From Sphingomonadales bacterium UBA7471 (GTDB lineage Bacteria; Pseudomonadota; Alphaproteobacteria; Sphingomonadales; Sphingomonadaceae), in contig DLOZ01000002.1 of NCBI GenBank assembly GCA_002479765.1, forward strand, positions 62,001 to 126,000: a stretch of 64,000 bases of DNA. The letters are read 5' to 3'. The translations under genes and the position numbers were made by a program. Under the pieces are notes generated by a model. That model worked only from the letters and a program-made list of their open reading frames with translations, was not told where the DNA came from and made no database searches. This document shows positions 17,682-26,994 of the stretch, one piece after another (positions within the stretch are counted from its first letter, which is position 1; each line of letters begins with the position of its first letter).

Positions 17682-20081
17682 TTAATGCGTGACCGACGCC
17701 CCGTTTTCGCCGCCAACCGTAGGCGGCAAGGCCGCGGCAAGTTCATCGGCTTCCGTCCATTCTACGGCCACCAGAGGCGACACCAGCGCACGCGCCAGCA
17801 CCTGATCCACATGGCTGACAGGAATGATTTCCAGACCTTCTTTTATGTTGGCTGGAATATCGGCAAGGTCCTTTTCATTCTCCTGCGGAATGAGCACCGT
17901 CTTGATGCCTCCTCGAAGTGCGGCGAGCAGTTTCTCTTTCAGTCCGCCGATGGGGAGCACACGTCCGCGCAAGGTGACTTCGCCCGTCATGGCGACATCG
18001 CGATGCACCGCAATGCCGGTCAAGGTCGAGACAATACATGTCACCATGCCGATACCTGCCGATGGACCGTCCTTAGGCACCGCACCCTCGGGAAGGTGGA
18101 TATGGACATCCTTGCGTCCAAATAGGCTTGGCTTAATGCCATAGCTCGGTGCACGCGCCTTAACGTAGCTCAAGGCGGCCTGAATGGACTCGCCCATCAC
18201 TTCGCCCAGCTTACCGGTGGTCTTAATCTGGCCCTTACCCGGAACAGTGACAGCCTCGATGGTGAGCAGTTCGCCGCCAACTTCCGTCCAAGCAAGGCCC
18301 GTAACGGCGCCAATCTGGTTTTCTTCCTCGCCCATATCGTGGCGATATTTACGGACGCCCGAAAAATCGGAGAGATTTTCAGGGGTAATGGCAATGCTGG
18401 TGGCCTTGCCTTCCAAGATGCGGCGCAGCGCTTTACGCGCCAGCTTCGCGACTTCCCGCTCAAGCGTGCGCACACCGGCTTCGCGCGTGTAATAACGGAT
18501 AAGATCGCGCAGAGCATCGTCGCTGACGGAGAATTCTTGCGGCTTCAGCCCATGAGCTTCGATTTGCTTGTCGAGCAAATGCCTTTTGGCAATCTCCAGC
18601 TTCTCGTCTTCGGTATAGCCTTCCAACCGGATGATTTCCATGCGGTCCAAAAGCGCCTGTGGCAAATTGAGGCTGTTGGCCGTTGTCACGAACATCACGT
18701 CGGACAGATCCAAGTCGATTTCGAGATAATGGTCGTTGAACTTGTTGTTCTGTTCCGGATCGAGAACCTCAAGCAATGCAGACGCCGGATCACCACGGAA
18801 ATCCTGACCAAGCTTGTCGATTTCATCGAGCAGGAACAGCGGGTTCATCGTTCCTGCTTTTTTCAAATTGGCCGCGACCTTGCCGGGCATCGAACCGATA
18901 TAGGTCCGGCGGTGGCCACGAATCTCTGCTTCATCGCGCACGCCGCCAAGCGACTGACGGATAAACTCACGCCCTGTTGCCTTCGCAATTGATTTGCCAA
19001 GCGACGTCTTGCCCACGCCAGGAGGCCCGACGAGGCACAAAATTGGGCCTTTAAGCTTGTTGGTGCGTGCCTGTACCGCAAGATATTCAACGATGCGGTC
19101 CTTGACCTTTTCCAAGGCAAAATGGTCCTCATCAAGAACTTCCTGCGCTTTGGCAATATCGCGCTTCAGCTTGGATTTCTTGCCCCATGGTATGCCCAGA
19201 AGCGTGTCGAGATAATTGCGCACAACGGTCGCCTCGGCGGACATGGGTGCCATGCCGCGCAGCTTTTTCAATTCGGCATTGGCTTTCGCCTTTGCTTCCT
19301 TGGACAGCTTCATCGTGTCGATCTTGTTTTGAATCTCGGCAACTTCGTCGCCGCCTTCGCCATCGTCATTGCCCAACTCGCGCTGAATGGCCTTCATCTG
19401 TTCGTTCAGATAATATTCGCGCTGCGTCTTTTCCATTTGGCGCTTCACGCGGCCACGGATTTTCTTTTCGACCTGCAATACGCCCAATTCGCCTTCCATG
19501 AAGGCAAACGCCATTTCCAAACGGCGGAGCGGGTTCGCTTCAACCAACAGAGACTGCTTATCCGACACCTTTAACTGGATATTGGCCGCAACGGCGTCCG
19601 CCAGCGCCGATGGTGTTTCGATCTCCGAAAGCTGCACCGCGGTTTCGGCAGGCATTTTCTTGTTGAGCTTCGAATAATTTTCAAACTGGTCCGCGACCGA
19701 ACGCATCAGGGCGGTGGCTTCCGGACCTTCCGCATTTTGTTCGACAACGACGGAGACCGCCGCTTCGACATATTCACTGCCATGCTCAACCAAATCGCGC
19801 AGCTGCGCACGTTGCTTGCCTTCGACCAGAACGCGCACAGTGCCGTCAGGCAGCTTCAGCAACTGCATAATCGTCGCGGTTACGCCGATATCGTACAAAT
19901 CATCTTTGCCGGGATCATCCTCGGCAGGATCAAGCTGCGCGACGAGGAAAATTTCCTTGTTCGCCGCCATCGCTTTTTCCAGCGCGACGACCGACTTATC
20001 CCGCCCCACAAACAAGGGAACAATCATACCGGGGAAAACAACGATATCGCGCAGGGGCAATAAAGGCAGGTTCAGATCCAT
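17682..20081 (-). CDS. lon: ATP-dependent protease La (Lon)
   Basis: Lon degrades damaged and specific regulatory proteins in the cytoplasm. From ATG 20081 (MDLNLPLLPLRDIVVFPGM) it has 799 residues, the normal length. It has an N-terminal substrate domain, the Walker A motif GPPGVGKTSLGKSIA (about 352-366), the Walker B motif PLFLLDEIDKLG, and a C-terminal proteolytic domain with the Ser motif PKDGPSAGIGM and the catalytic Lys in LKEKLLAALRGG. The 16 codons upstream of 20081 are rejected because homologues start at MDLNLPLLPLR. A heat-shock-type promoter is proposed at 20133-20162. Confidence 0.97.
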   Translation of the reverse strand: MDLNLPLLPLRDIVVFPGMIVPLFVGRDKSVVALEKAMAANKEIFLVAQLDPAEDDPGKDDLYDIGVTATIMQLLKLPDGTVRVLVEGKQRAQLRDLVEHGSEYVEAAVSVVVEQNAEGPEATALMRSVADQFENYSKLNKKMPAETAVQLSEIETPSALADAVAANIQLKVSDKQSLLVEANPLRRLEMAFAFMEGELGVLQVEKKIRGRVKRQMEKTQREYYLNEQMKAIQRELGNDDGEGGDEVAEIQNKIDTMKLSKEAKAKANAELKKLRGMAPMSAEATVVRNYLDTLLGIPWGKKSKLKRDIAKAQEVLDEDHFALEKVKDRIVEYLAVQARTNKLKGPILCLVGPPGVGKTSLGKSIAKATGREFIRQSLGGVRDEAEIRGHRRTYIGSMPGKVAANLKKAGTMNPLFLLDEIDKLGQDFRGDPASALLEVLDPEQNNKFNDHYLEIDLDLSDVMFVTTANSLNLPQALLDRMEIIRLEGYTEDEKLEIAKRHLLDKQIEAHGLKPQEFSVSDDALRDLIRYYTREAGVRTLEREVAKLARKALRRILEGKATSIAITPENLSDFSGVRKYRHDMGEEENQIGAVTGLAWTEVGGELLTIEAVTVPGKGQIKTTGKLGEVMGESIQAALSYVKARAPSYGIKPSLFGRKDVHIHLPEGAVPKDGPSAGIGMVTCIVSTLTGIAVHRDVAMTGEVTLRGRVLPIGGLKEKLLAALRGGIKTVLIPQENEKDLADIPANIKEGLEIIPVSHVDQVLARALVSPLVAVEWTEADELAAALPPTVGGENGASVTH

Positions 20082-20132
20082 AGCTACTCCAAGTGGGTGT
20101 CGCGCACGAATGCGACACGCCCGTTCCAACGC

Positions 20133-20162
20133 AATATGAGCGCTCTGTGCAGGCTTTCAATG
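20133..20162 (-). promoter_or_regulatory. candidate RpoH (heat-shock) promoter of lon
   Basis: The minus strand reads CATTGAAA, then about 14 bases, then CTCATATTG. This resembles the alphaproteobacterial sigma-32 pattern (CTTGAAA, then CCATAT), lies about 50 bases before the lon start and fits a heat-shock protease. A short inverted repeat (GTGTCGC/GCGACAC, 20097-20118) lies in the leader. Confidence 0.5.
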
Positions 20163-20236
20163 CATCTGGGCCCCAAAAGCGCAATTTGCTGGGGAAAAAA
20201 CGGGTTTAATGGAAAATGGTGCCAATGTTGGCGGGA

Positions 20237-20572
20237 TTAAAACGGCAATTTGAACCCGGCCGGCAAAGGCAGGCTGCTCGACATTTTACCCATTTCAGCA
20301 TTGCTCGCGGCGTCCGCTTTTTCACGGGCGTCATTAAATGCTGCGGTAATAAGGTCTTCCAACATCGTTTTGTCCGCAGGAACGATCAGGCTGTCATCAA
20401 TTGCCACATTCAGGATGCGGCCTTTTGCGGTTGCGCGGACTTTCACCAAACCGCCGCCGGAAAGGCCTTCGACATGAATGCTGTCGAGCGTTGCTTGCGC
20501 TTGTTCCATTTGCTGCTGAATGTTTTGGGCGGCCTCTTGGGCTGCCTTGATCATGTCTTCCATGCTTTTCAT
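20237..20572 (-). CDS. ybaB: YbaB/EbfC nucleoid-associated protein
   Basis: This is a 111-residue DNA-binding protein of the YbaB/EbfC family starting MKSMEDMIKAAQEAAQNIQQ. An N-terminal helix is followed by the glycine-rich GLSGGGLVKVRATAKGRILNV typical of the family. The start overlaps the dnaX stop by four bases, so the pair is translationally coupled, as in most proteobacteria (dnaX-ybaB, usually followed by recR, which is absent here). Confidence 0.95.
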   Translation of the reverse strand: MKSMEDMIKAAQEAAQNIQQQMEQAQATLDSIHVEGLSGGGLVKVRATAKGRILNVAIDDSLIVPADKTMLEDLITAAFNDAREKADAASNAEMGKMSSSLPLPAGFKLPF

Positions 20573-22335
20573 GCGCTCTTACTCCATTTCATTTGCTGCT
20601 CGTCGTTGTCGAGCAGCTCCGCCTCCGGAAACGCAGCAAACGCGGCTTTGACGAGAGGCGACTCCAATATCATACGCTTTTCAGCGTCGGCCTTCGCTTG
20701 CTCTTGCTCCAACAAGCTTGGTGCGGCCTCGCCAGCGCGCTCTTCAACGTCCCAGCGCGTGCCGGTCACCTTCGCCAGCGCATCGCGCAGTTCCGCGACA
20801 AAACCGGGCGCAACGGGTCCCGCCAGCTGATAGGCCAACACCGGTGGCGCATATTCCACCAAACGGACAACATCGCGCAGGGTCATCTCCAGACCGACAA
20901 AACCCTCGCGCGCCAAACGATCTAAAAGTGCATGGAAATCGGTAGGCATTAACGTCTGCACTGTGGCGGACTGTGGCGTGCTGGGCCCAGTGGCCGCAGA
21001 GGCCGGTGGCGCTGCAAAGCTGCCCTGCCCAATCATCTTGGCCAACTCACCGGGATCGGGAAGTGTCGCGGCATGAATAACGCGCAGCAAAGCCATGTCC
21101 GCAGCGTCGAGCGGTACTGATGCGCGCGCCACTTCTTCCTGCCCCTTCAGCAACAGCTGCCACAAACGGTGCAGGACGGGAAAGGATAAGCGATCCGCAT
21201 GCTCTTCCACCAATGCGGCGGCATCGGCATCCAAAGCACCATCGCGCGGTGCGCCAACCTTTGCGAGCGTCAGCCGGTGCACTTCGGACAAAAGCCCGGC
21301 AAACATCGCGAGCGGCTCTACGCCCAGATTATATTGGCTGCGGGCTTCCGCCAGCATGCCTTGCGCGTCGCCCGCCAAGACCAGGCCAAACAGCCGACGG
21401 ATTGCGCCGCGATCCGACAGGCCAAGCATATCGCGTACTTGCGCAGCCGTAACCTTGCCATCACCTTCCATGTCGGCATGGGCAATGGCTTGGTCGAGTA
21501 TCGACAGACCATCGCGTACGGAGCCCTCGGCGGCTTGCGCAACCAGCGTCAGCGCCTCAACCTCTGCCTCAACATGTTCTTTGGCCGCGATGTCCGCGAA
21601 ATGGTCCGCCAGTTTTGCGGTGGAAATACGCTTAAGATCAAACCGTTGGCACCGCGACAATACGGTAATCGGAACCTTATTCACTTCGGTCGTCGCAAAC
21701 AGGAATTTGACGTGGCCGGGCGGTTCTTCAAGCGTCTTCAACAGCGCGTTAAACGCGTTTTTCGACAGCATGTGGACTTCGTCGATGATGTAAATCTTGT
21801 AGCGTGCCGAAACCGCCGAATAGCGCACAGCCTCAATAATCTCACGGACGTCATCAACGCCGGTGTGGCTCGCAGCATCCATTTCGATAACGTCGATGTG
21901 GCGGCCTTCGGCGATAGCAACGCAAGGCTCGCAGGTGCCACAGGGATCAATCGTCGGGCCACCCTGCCCGTCCACACCAATGCAGTTCAGCGCCTTGGCA
22001 ATCAGCCGCGCCGTTGACGTTTTACCGACACCGCGCACGCCAGTCATCAAAAACGCATGCGCCAAACGACCGCGCTTGATCGCATTGCCCAGCGTCTGCA
22101 CCATCGCATCTTGGCCGATAAGCTCGGCAAAGGTTTGGGGACGATATTTGCGGGCCAGTACGCGGTAGGCCGCGCCGCCGGTATTCACCGCGGCCGATGC
22201 GGGCGCTGACGGTGTGGGTGTGGCAGGCGCTGTCGGTTGCGCTACGGGCGGCAAATCCAAGCCAAGTCCCAAAGCATCATCGGGCATATCCGGGTCGCGT
22301 TCTGCGAATTCTGGGCGATTGGAATCGGGCATCAT
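20569..22335 (-). CDS. dnaX: DNA polymerase III subunit gamma/tau
   Basis: DnaX is the clamp-loader ATPase of the replisome. The 588-residue protein has a Pro/Ala-rich N-terminal extension (about residues 20-50) before RKYRPQTFAELIGQ. The Walker A motif GVRGVGKTSTARLIA and the zinc-site cysteines (NCIGVDGQGGPTIDPCGTCEPC) follow, with the Walker B motif and VHMLSKNAFNALLKTLEEPP. The C-terminal tau-like domain IV/V is shorter than in E. coli. No obvious slippery A-run frameshift site was noticed. The SRP RNA lies just upstream. Confidence 0.96.
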   Translation of the reverse strand: MMPDSNRPEFAERDPDMPDDALGLGLDLPPVAQPTAPATPTPSAPASAAVNTGGAAYRVLARKYRPQTFAELIGQDAMVQTLGNAIKRGRLAHAFLMTGVRGVGKTSTARLIAKALNCIGVDGQGGPTIDPCGTCEPCVAIAEGRHIDVIEMDAASHTGVDDVREIIEAVRYSAVSARYKIYIIDEVHMLSKNAFNALLKTLEEPPGHVKFLFATTEVNKVPITVLSRCQRFDLKRISTAKLADHFADIAAKEHVEAEVEALTLVAQAAEGSVRDGLSILDQAIAHADMEGDGKVTAAQVRDMLGLSDRGAIRRLFGLVLAGDAQGMLAEARSQYNLGVEPLAMFAGLLSEVHRLTLAKVGAPRDGALDADAAALVEEHADRLSFPVLHRLWQLLLKGQEEVARASVPLDAADMALLRVIHAATLPDPGELAKMIGQGSFAAPPASAATGPSTPQSATVQTLMPTDFHALLDRLAREGFVGLEMTLRDVVRLVEYAPPVLAYQLAGPVAPGFVAELRDALAKVTGTRWDVEERAGEAAPSLLEQEQAKADAEKRMILESPLVKAAFAAFPEAELLDNDEQQMKWSKSA

Positions 22336-22397
22336 CGTTACGATAGGACGGTCACCGACCTTTGTCGAAGTTTTCTAAAAGAAAAGGCGAGGAAAAG

Positions 22398-22487
22398 TAG
22401 GAGCCGGATGACCCGCAGCGAATTCGTTGTGGCTGCTTCCGTCAGGACCTGACCAGGTTGGCGAGTGCCACGTCCATCCGACTCCCG
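22398..22487 (-). ncRNA. ffs: bacterial small signal recognition particle RNA (4.5S)
   Basis: On the minus strand the apical region contains ACCTGGTCAGGTCC and GGAAGCAGCC, the universally conserved Ffh-binding motif of 4.5S RNA. The ends pair as GGAGTCGGATG (22475-22485) with CATCCGGCTCC (22400-22410) to give one long hairpin of about 90 bases. Placement upstream of dnaX matches many bacteria. Exact ends are estimated from the pairing. Confidence 0.9.
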
Positions 22488-22602
22488 TGCCGCATATGGC
22501 CGCGACATGGGCTAAATGCAAGTGGGGCGGAAACGAATGTCGGTTAACCATTTGTTTACCATAATTTCATAAGCTTTGACCGTCACAGCAGAAGAGGAAG
22601 CC

Positions 22603-22953
22603 ATGGTCCAAGCACCCTCGCAGATAAAATCTTACCAACGATATGAAGACGCCGCACAGGAAGACCGCAGCGCGCCGCGCGTCCGGCTTGATATTCCGGC
22701 ATCAATGCGGCCTTCAGGATCGCGTGGCTTTGCCGTCATCGTCCGTGATCTGTCACTGTCCGGCGTTGCTTGCGAGGCATTGACGGCCATGAGCCCAGGC
22801 ACGCGTGTCTGGCTTACTTTACCGGGGCTCAGCGCGCTTCAGGCAAAAATTGTCTGGAACGATGGCACGATGGTTGGGTGCGCGTTCGATACGCTGCTTA
22901 ACCCTGCGGTAATGCAGAATATCCTCGCGCGTTTTCCAGTCGCTAGCGCTTAA
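22603..22953 (+). CDS. PilZ-domain protein
   Basis: PilZ domains bind cyclic di-GMP or act as degenerate adaptors. The 116-residue protein starts at ATG 22603 (GAGGAAG upstream). It has an RxxxR-type opening (RSAPRVRLDIPASMRP, about residues 23-38) and the second motif DLSLSGVAC, which matches the D/NxSxxG signature, so c-di-GMP binding is plausible. It stands alone and its stop overlaps the convergent ligase gene. The output and partner are unknown. Confidence 0.8.
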   Translation: MVQAPSQIKSYQRYEDAAQEDRSAPRVRLDIPASMRPSGSRGFAVIVRDLSLSGVACEALTAMSPGTRVWLTLPGLSALQAKIVWNDGTMVGCAFDTLLNPAVMQNILARFPVASA

Positions 22954-24353
22954 GCGTTTCGCAAATACCAGTCATAGTCGATTGACGGGACCTGACCGAA
23001 ATAGCGGTCCTGTTCGACGCGTTTGACGATTGTGAACATGTCCACAAAGCGTTCGCCCAAATACTCGCGCATCAGCTTTGACCCATGGAAGCGGTCAACC
23101 GCAGCGAACCAGTTGCTTGGCGGCTTATCATCGCCTGAACTGTCGCGATCGTACCCATTGCCGACAACTGCGGGGCCGGGATCAATCTGGTTGACGATGC
23201 CATGATGTATGCCCGCAAGCACGCCAGCCACAGCCAGATAGGGGTTGGCATCAGCGCCGCATGCGCGGTGTTCGACATGGCGGCTTGCCGCCGGGCCAGC
23301 CGGTATCCGGAACGAAACGGTGCGGTTGTTGACGCCCCATGTCGGCGCGACGGGCGCATAGCTGTTCGCCTTAAACCGGCGGTAGCTGTTTGCATGTGGT
23401 GCAAAGAGCGCGAAACAATCGCCCACCGCTGAAATCATACCGCCAATGGCGTGACGCAGCATCGGCGTGCCTTCGGGATCATCCGACGCAAACAGGTTGT
23501 TCCCGTCGGCATCGTTCATCGACACGTGAATATGCATGCCGGAGCCTGCTTGTTCAGCAAAGGGTTTGGCCATGAAGGTCGCTTCCAAGCCGTGCGCTTG
23601 CGCCACGGCCTTCACCACCCGTTTGTACATGATTGCATCATCGCATGCCCGCAACGCGTCCGGCTTGTAACGCAAGGTCAGCTCGCATTGCCCCGGCGCA
23701 AATTCGGATATCGCGGATTCCAGCGGAAGCCCCTGAATATCGCAGGTTTCATACAATTCATCAAAGAACGGCCGGAAGTCGTCCAGTTCACGCAGGCCAT
23801 AAACCTCAACCATTTGTGGTGTTTCTTGGTTATAGTCAGGGCGTGCAGGGCGAATGGAACCGTCACGGGCACGCTTTGGATCCAGCAGGTAAAATTCAAG
23901 CTCCACAGCCAATGCAGGGGTCAGGCCCATTTCTGCGAAACGATCAACGACCAAACCCAACACATGCCGCGAGTCCAGATCATGCGGCTGACCGTCCAGC
24001 TCATAAAAATCGACCATGAATTGTGCGGCATTGTCTCCCGCCCACGGCGTCCGGACCAGTGTTCCCGGGATTGGCTTCATCGAGCGATCGGCGTCGCCAT
24101 CCTCCCATACCAAGCCTGTTTCAACGGTGTCTTGTCCCGTAATGTCGACCACGGTGATGGATCCGGGAAAAAAGCGACCGATTTCATACACCGACAGCAC
24201 CTCGTGCTGGCGCAGACGTTTGCCGCGCGGCACGCCGCCCATGTCGGTGTAAATCATCTCGACAGAGTCAATATCCGGGTTCGCCGCAAAAAAGGCTTCA
24301 GCCTCGCTCCGTGCAGCGATGGTCGCAGATGACTTGGCCCGCTTAATTGTCAT
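22950..24353 (-). CDS. glutamine synthetase family protein (gamma-glutamylpolyamine synthetase-like, copy 1)
   Basis: This is a class I glutamine-synthetase fold of 467 residues. Relatives include PuuA, which ligates glutamate to putrescine. It shows the family phrases VEMIYTDMGGVPRGKRL (about 25-41), VELEFYLLDP (metal glutamates), GSGMHIHVSMND and NSYRRFKANSYAPVAPTWG with NRTVSFRIP. The adenylylation loop of true GlnA is absent. It is the promoter-distal gene of a minus-strand cluster 26991-28337, 25720-26994, 24377-25699, 22950-24353. The substrate amine is inferred from the neighbouring PuuB-like oxidase and aminotransferase. Confidence 0.82.
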   Translation of the reverse strand: MTIKRAKSSATIAARSEAEAFFAANPDIDSVEMIYTDMGGVPRGKRLRQHEVLSVYEIGRFFPGSITVVDITGQDTVETGLVWEDGDADRSMKPIPGTLVRTPWAGDNAAQFMVDFYELDGQPHDLDSRHVLGLVVDRFAEMGLTPALAVELEFYLLDPKRARDGSIRPARPDYNQETPQMVEVYGLRELDDFRPFFDELYETCDIQGLPLESAISEFAPGQCELTLRYKPDALRACDDAIMYKRVVKAVAQAHGLEATFMAKPFAEQAGSGMHIHVSMNDADGNNLFASDDPEGTPMLRHAIGGMISAVGDCFALFAPHANSYRRFKANSYAPVAPTWGVNNRTVSFRIPAGPAASRHVEHRACGADANPYLAVAGVLAGIHHGIVNQIDPGPAVVGNGYDRDSSGDDKPPSNWFAAVDRFHGSKLMREYLGERFVDMFTIVKRVEQDRYFGQVPSIDYDWYLRNA

Positions 24354-24376
24354 GACGTTACTTTCACTTACCCTGT

Positions 24377-25699
24377 TTACGACGCTTGTAGCTCAGTCAG
24401 CGCATTGTTCAACTCAAACGCCAACCGATCGACCTGCGCCGGCGAAGTCACGGGGCTGACGAGCATCATATTATGGAAAGGCGCCAGCAATATGCCGCGG
24501 TTGGCGAGGTATAAATGGATCGTACTTTCCAGCGCATGGTCCATTGCGGCACGCGCCTCGCTGCCGTTACGCGGCGGCACCGCAGAGCATATCAGTTCCA
24601 CGCGGGCACCGACATGGCTGACATGCCAGTCAAGCTTGTGCGCCGCGATCACGCCATGCAATCCCGATACCAGCCGGTCAGCCGTCGCCAGCATATGGGC
24701 ATAAGCATCCCGCGTAATGACCTGCCCCAACATCGCGTGCATGGCCGAGATAGCGAGCGCATTCGCCGACAATGTCGTGCCGATGCCACTATGCCCCGGC
24801 GGGCGCGACTGGTTCAGCGCCGCCATCTTTTTCGCGATTTCGTCCGTAAAGCCATATACCGCAGTTGGAACGCCGCCGCCGATGGATTTTCCCACCACCA
24901 TGATATCGGGCTTTGGCCCATGGGTGTTGCTGTGCCCGCCATAGCCCGACGAAATGGTGTGGGTTTCATCAAGCACCAATATGGTGCCCGTTTCGTCACA
25001 CAAGGCGCGTAGCGTCTCCAAAAAGCCCGGCGCGTCACGCACCATGCCGATATTGGTCATCAACGGCTCCGCGAGCACGCATGCGATGTCGCCGCCCCGC
25101 AATGCCGCCGCAAGCGCGTCCACATCGTTAAACTCGATTGCAACTGTGGTCGGCAGCAAATCCTGCACCTGTCCGATCAGGCTTGGCCGGTTGACCGCTT
25201 GGCCATCGCGCAGGTCAACAAAAACATCATCGACCGCGCCATGGTAGCAACCATTGAAGATCAAAATCTTGTCGCGTCCGGTCAGCCCACGGCACCAGCG
25301 AATAACGGCGCGATTGGCTTCGCTTGCCGTGGTCGTCACTTGCCATTGCGGCAGTCCGAACATCGCGGCAAGCATATCGCCCACGTCTGCACCCTTTGAT
25401 GTCGGGAGCATATAGCTCAGCCCCTGCCCTGCTTGCGCGGTCAGGGCGTCGACCAATGGCTGCGGCGAATGGCCAAACATGCTCGCGGTATCGCCAAGGC
25501 AGAAGTCATCGAAGACCTGCCCGTCAACACTCGTCAGCGTCGCGCCAGACGCCTCCTGAGCGACGATCGGGAATGGCGTGGACCAATCCAGCATCCAATG
25601 GAACGGGACGCCCTGAAACCAGCTTTTGGAAGCTTGCGCATGCGCATGCGACTTTGGGTTCGCGGCAACAAACCGCGCAACCTCACACGCGCGCATCAT
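24377..25699 (-). CDS. class III (glutamate-1-semialdehyde aminomutase-like) aminotransferase
   Basis: This is a PLP-dependent fold-type I aminotransferase. The likely start is the ATG pair at 25699/25696 (MMRACEVARFVAANPKSHAH), giving about 440 residues. The longer frame to 25783 would overlap the upstream oxidase. Motifs are the phosphate loop TTTASEANRAVIRW (usual SGTEAN replaced by TASEAN), the aspartate strand LVLDETHT, and the PLP lysine in MVVGKSIGGGVP. It sits between the PuuB-like oxidase and the first ligase, which suggests it transaminates an aldehyde or gamma-aminobutyrate-like intermediate. Confidence 0.8.
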   Translation of the reverse strand: MMRACEVARFVAANPKSHAHAQASKSWFQGVPFHWMLDWSTPFPIVAQEASGATLTSVDGQVFDDFCLGDTASMFGHSPQPLVDALTAQAGQGLSYMLPTSKGADVGDMLAAMFGLPQWQVTTTASEANRAVIRWCRGLTGRDKILIFNGCYHGAVDDVFVDLRDGQAVNRPSLIGQVQDLLPTTVAIEFNDVDALAAALRGGDIACVLAEPLMTNIGMVRDAPGFLETLRALCDETGTILVLDETHTISSGYGGHSNTHGPKPDIMVVGKSIGGGVPTAVYGFTDEIAKKMAALNQSRPPGHSGIGTTLSANALAISAMHAMLGQVITRDAYAHMLATADRLVSGLHGVIAAHKLDWHVSHVGARVELICSAVPPRNGSEARAAMDHALESTIHLYLANRGILLAPFHNMMLVSPVTSPAQVDRLAFELNNALTELQAS

Positions 25700-25719
25700 T
25701 TCTATTGCGGCCCTTTGTA

Positions 25720-26994
25720 TCACAGCCGGTCTCGCATCGCATAATAAAGCAGTCCAAGGGTCGCGAGCGGCTGTGCCAACCATTTGCCGCCCGGGAACCG
25801 GCTGTGCGGTAGGCTGGCAAAGACATCGAACTGCGACATGGTGCCCAGCACAGCCTCTGCCATCACCTCACCAGCGACCGTTGTGACCAACGCGCCATGA
25901 CCGGAAAAGCCGTGCGCGTAAAAAATATTCCCCTTGCGCCCCACATGCGGCAGCCGGTTCATCGTCACGCCCACTGCACCTCCCCATGCATAATCGATAT
26001 CTGTCTGGGCAATCGAAGGAAAGACCTCCGCCATATGCTTCCGGACAAATCCCGCAATGTCGGCAGGCGGGCGTCGGACATATTTCTCACCACCGCCGAA
26101 AATCAGGCGCTTATCCGCGCTCAACCGGAAATAGTTCAGAACAAACCGGCTGTCCGCAATAGCCGCATCACTGGGCAAAAGCTGGTCAGCATTGGGCAAC
26201 GGCGCGGTCGCGATGTTATAGTTCATGATGGGGACAGTATAGCGGCCAAGTTCCGGCGCAATATCTCCGGTCCAGTTGTCGGTGGCGATGATCACGTGAC
26301 GGGCGTTGAGCGATCCTGTCCCCGCCGCGATCTCGACATAACTGCCCCTGTCCAAAGGTGTTTGCACCGCGGTATGTTCGAATATCAAAATACCTGCCGC
26401 CTTCGCGGCTTTTGCTAGACCAAGCGCGTAGTTCAGCGGATGAAAATGCCCGCCTTTGCTGTCATAAAGGCCGCCATGATAATCACCGCCATTGATGTGC
26501 TTGTGTAGGTCTGCAGGTGCGACAATTTCGACTGAATCCCAGCCAAATTCGCGTGACAAGAATTCCGCCTCGCGTTGCATATCTTCGAAATGCCCGGATT
26601 TAAAGGCGGCTTCGAGATGGCCGGATTTCAGATCGCATTTGATATCATGCCGGACGATGCGGTCATGCACACGCGCGCCTGCGCCCCATGCCAAATCGAA
26701 TATGGCTTTTGCCCGCTCTCGCCCAAACGCCCCGTCGATTTCACGCATCGACCAACGCAGCCCGGGAATGAGCTGCCCGCCATTGCGGCCTGATGCGCCA
26801 AAGCCGATAGTCTGGGCCTCAAGTAACGCAACCTTCAGCCCTTTTTCGGCGCAGGCTAATGCAGCAGACAGGCCGGTAAAGCCGCCGCCGATGACCGCGA
26901 CGTCGCAATCCAAGGCATAATTGAGCGGGCGCTGCGTTTCCCAGCCATGCGCGGTCGCGCGGTAATAATTGTCATTCAACCGGTCAGGCATCAC
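25720..26994 (-). CDS. puuB: FAD-dependent oxidoreductase, gamma-glutamylputrescine oxidase-like
   Basis: This is a DAO-superfamily flavoprotein of 424 residues. The N-terminal dinucleotide motif is VAVIGGGFTGLSAALACAEKG (about residues 32-52), followed by FGASGRNGGQLIPG, the pattern of PuuB/OrdL proteins. The C-terminal FAD contact GHGALVTTVAGEVMAEAV is present. The family oxidises gamma-glutamylated amines and releases peroxide and ammonia. It overlaps the start-side ligase by four bases, which supports a joint function. The exact substrate is inferred. Confidence 0.82.
   Translation of the reverse strand: MMPDRLNDNYYRATAHGWETQRPLNYALDCDVAVIGGGFTGLSAALACAEKGLKVALLEAQTIGFGASGRNGGQLIPGLRWSMREIDGAFGRERAKAIFDLAWGAGARVHDRIVRHDIKCDLKSGHLEAAFKSGHFEDMQREAEFLSREFGWDSVEIVAPADLHKHINGGDYHGGLYDSKGGHFHPLNYALGLAKAAKAAGILIFEHTAVQTPLDRGSYVEIAAGTGSLNARHVIIATDNWTGDIAPELGRYTVPIMNYNIATAPLPNADQLLPSDAAIADSRFVLNYFRLSADKRLIFGGGEKYVRRPPADIAGFVRKHMAEVFPSIAQTDIDYAWGGAVGVTMNRLPHVGRKGNIFYAHGFSGHGALVTTVAGEVMAEAVLGTMSQFDVFASLPHSRFPGGKWLAQPLATLGLLYYAMRDRL

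Noticed and set aside
24377..25783. Aminotransferase start at 25783
   Set aside because: It would overlap the PuuB-like gene by 64 bases, while the ATG at 25699 leaves a normal gap.
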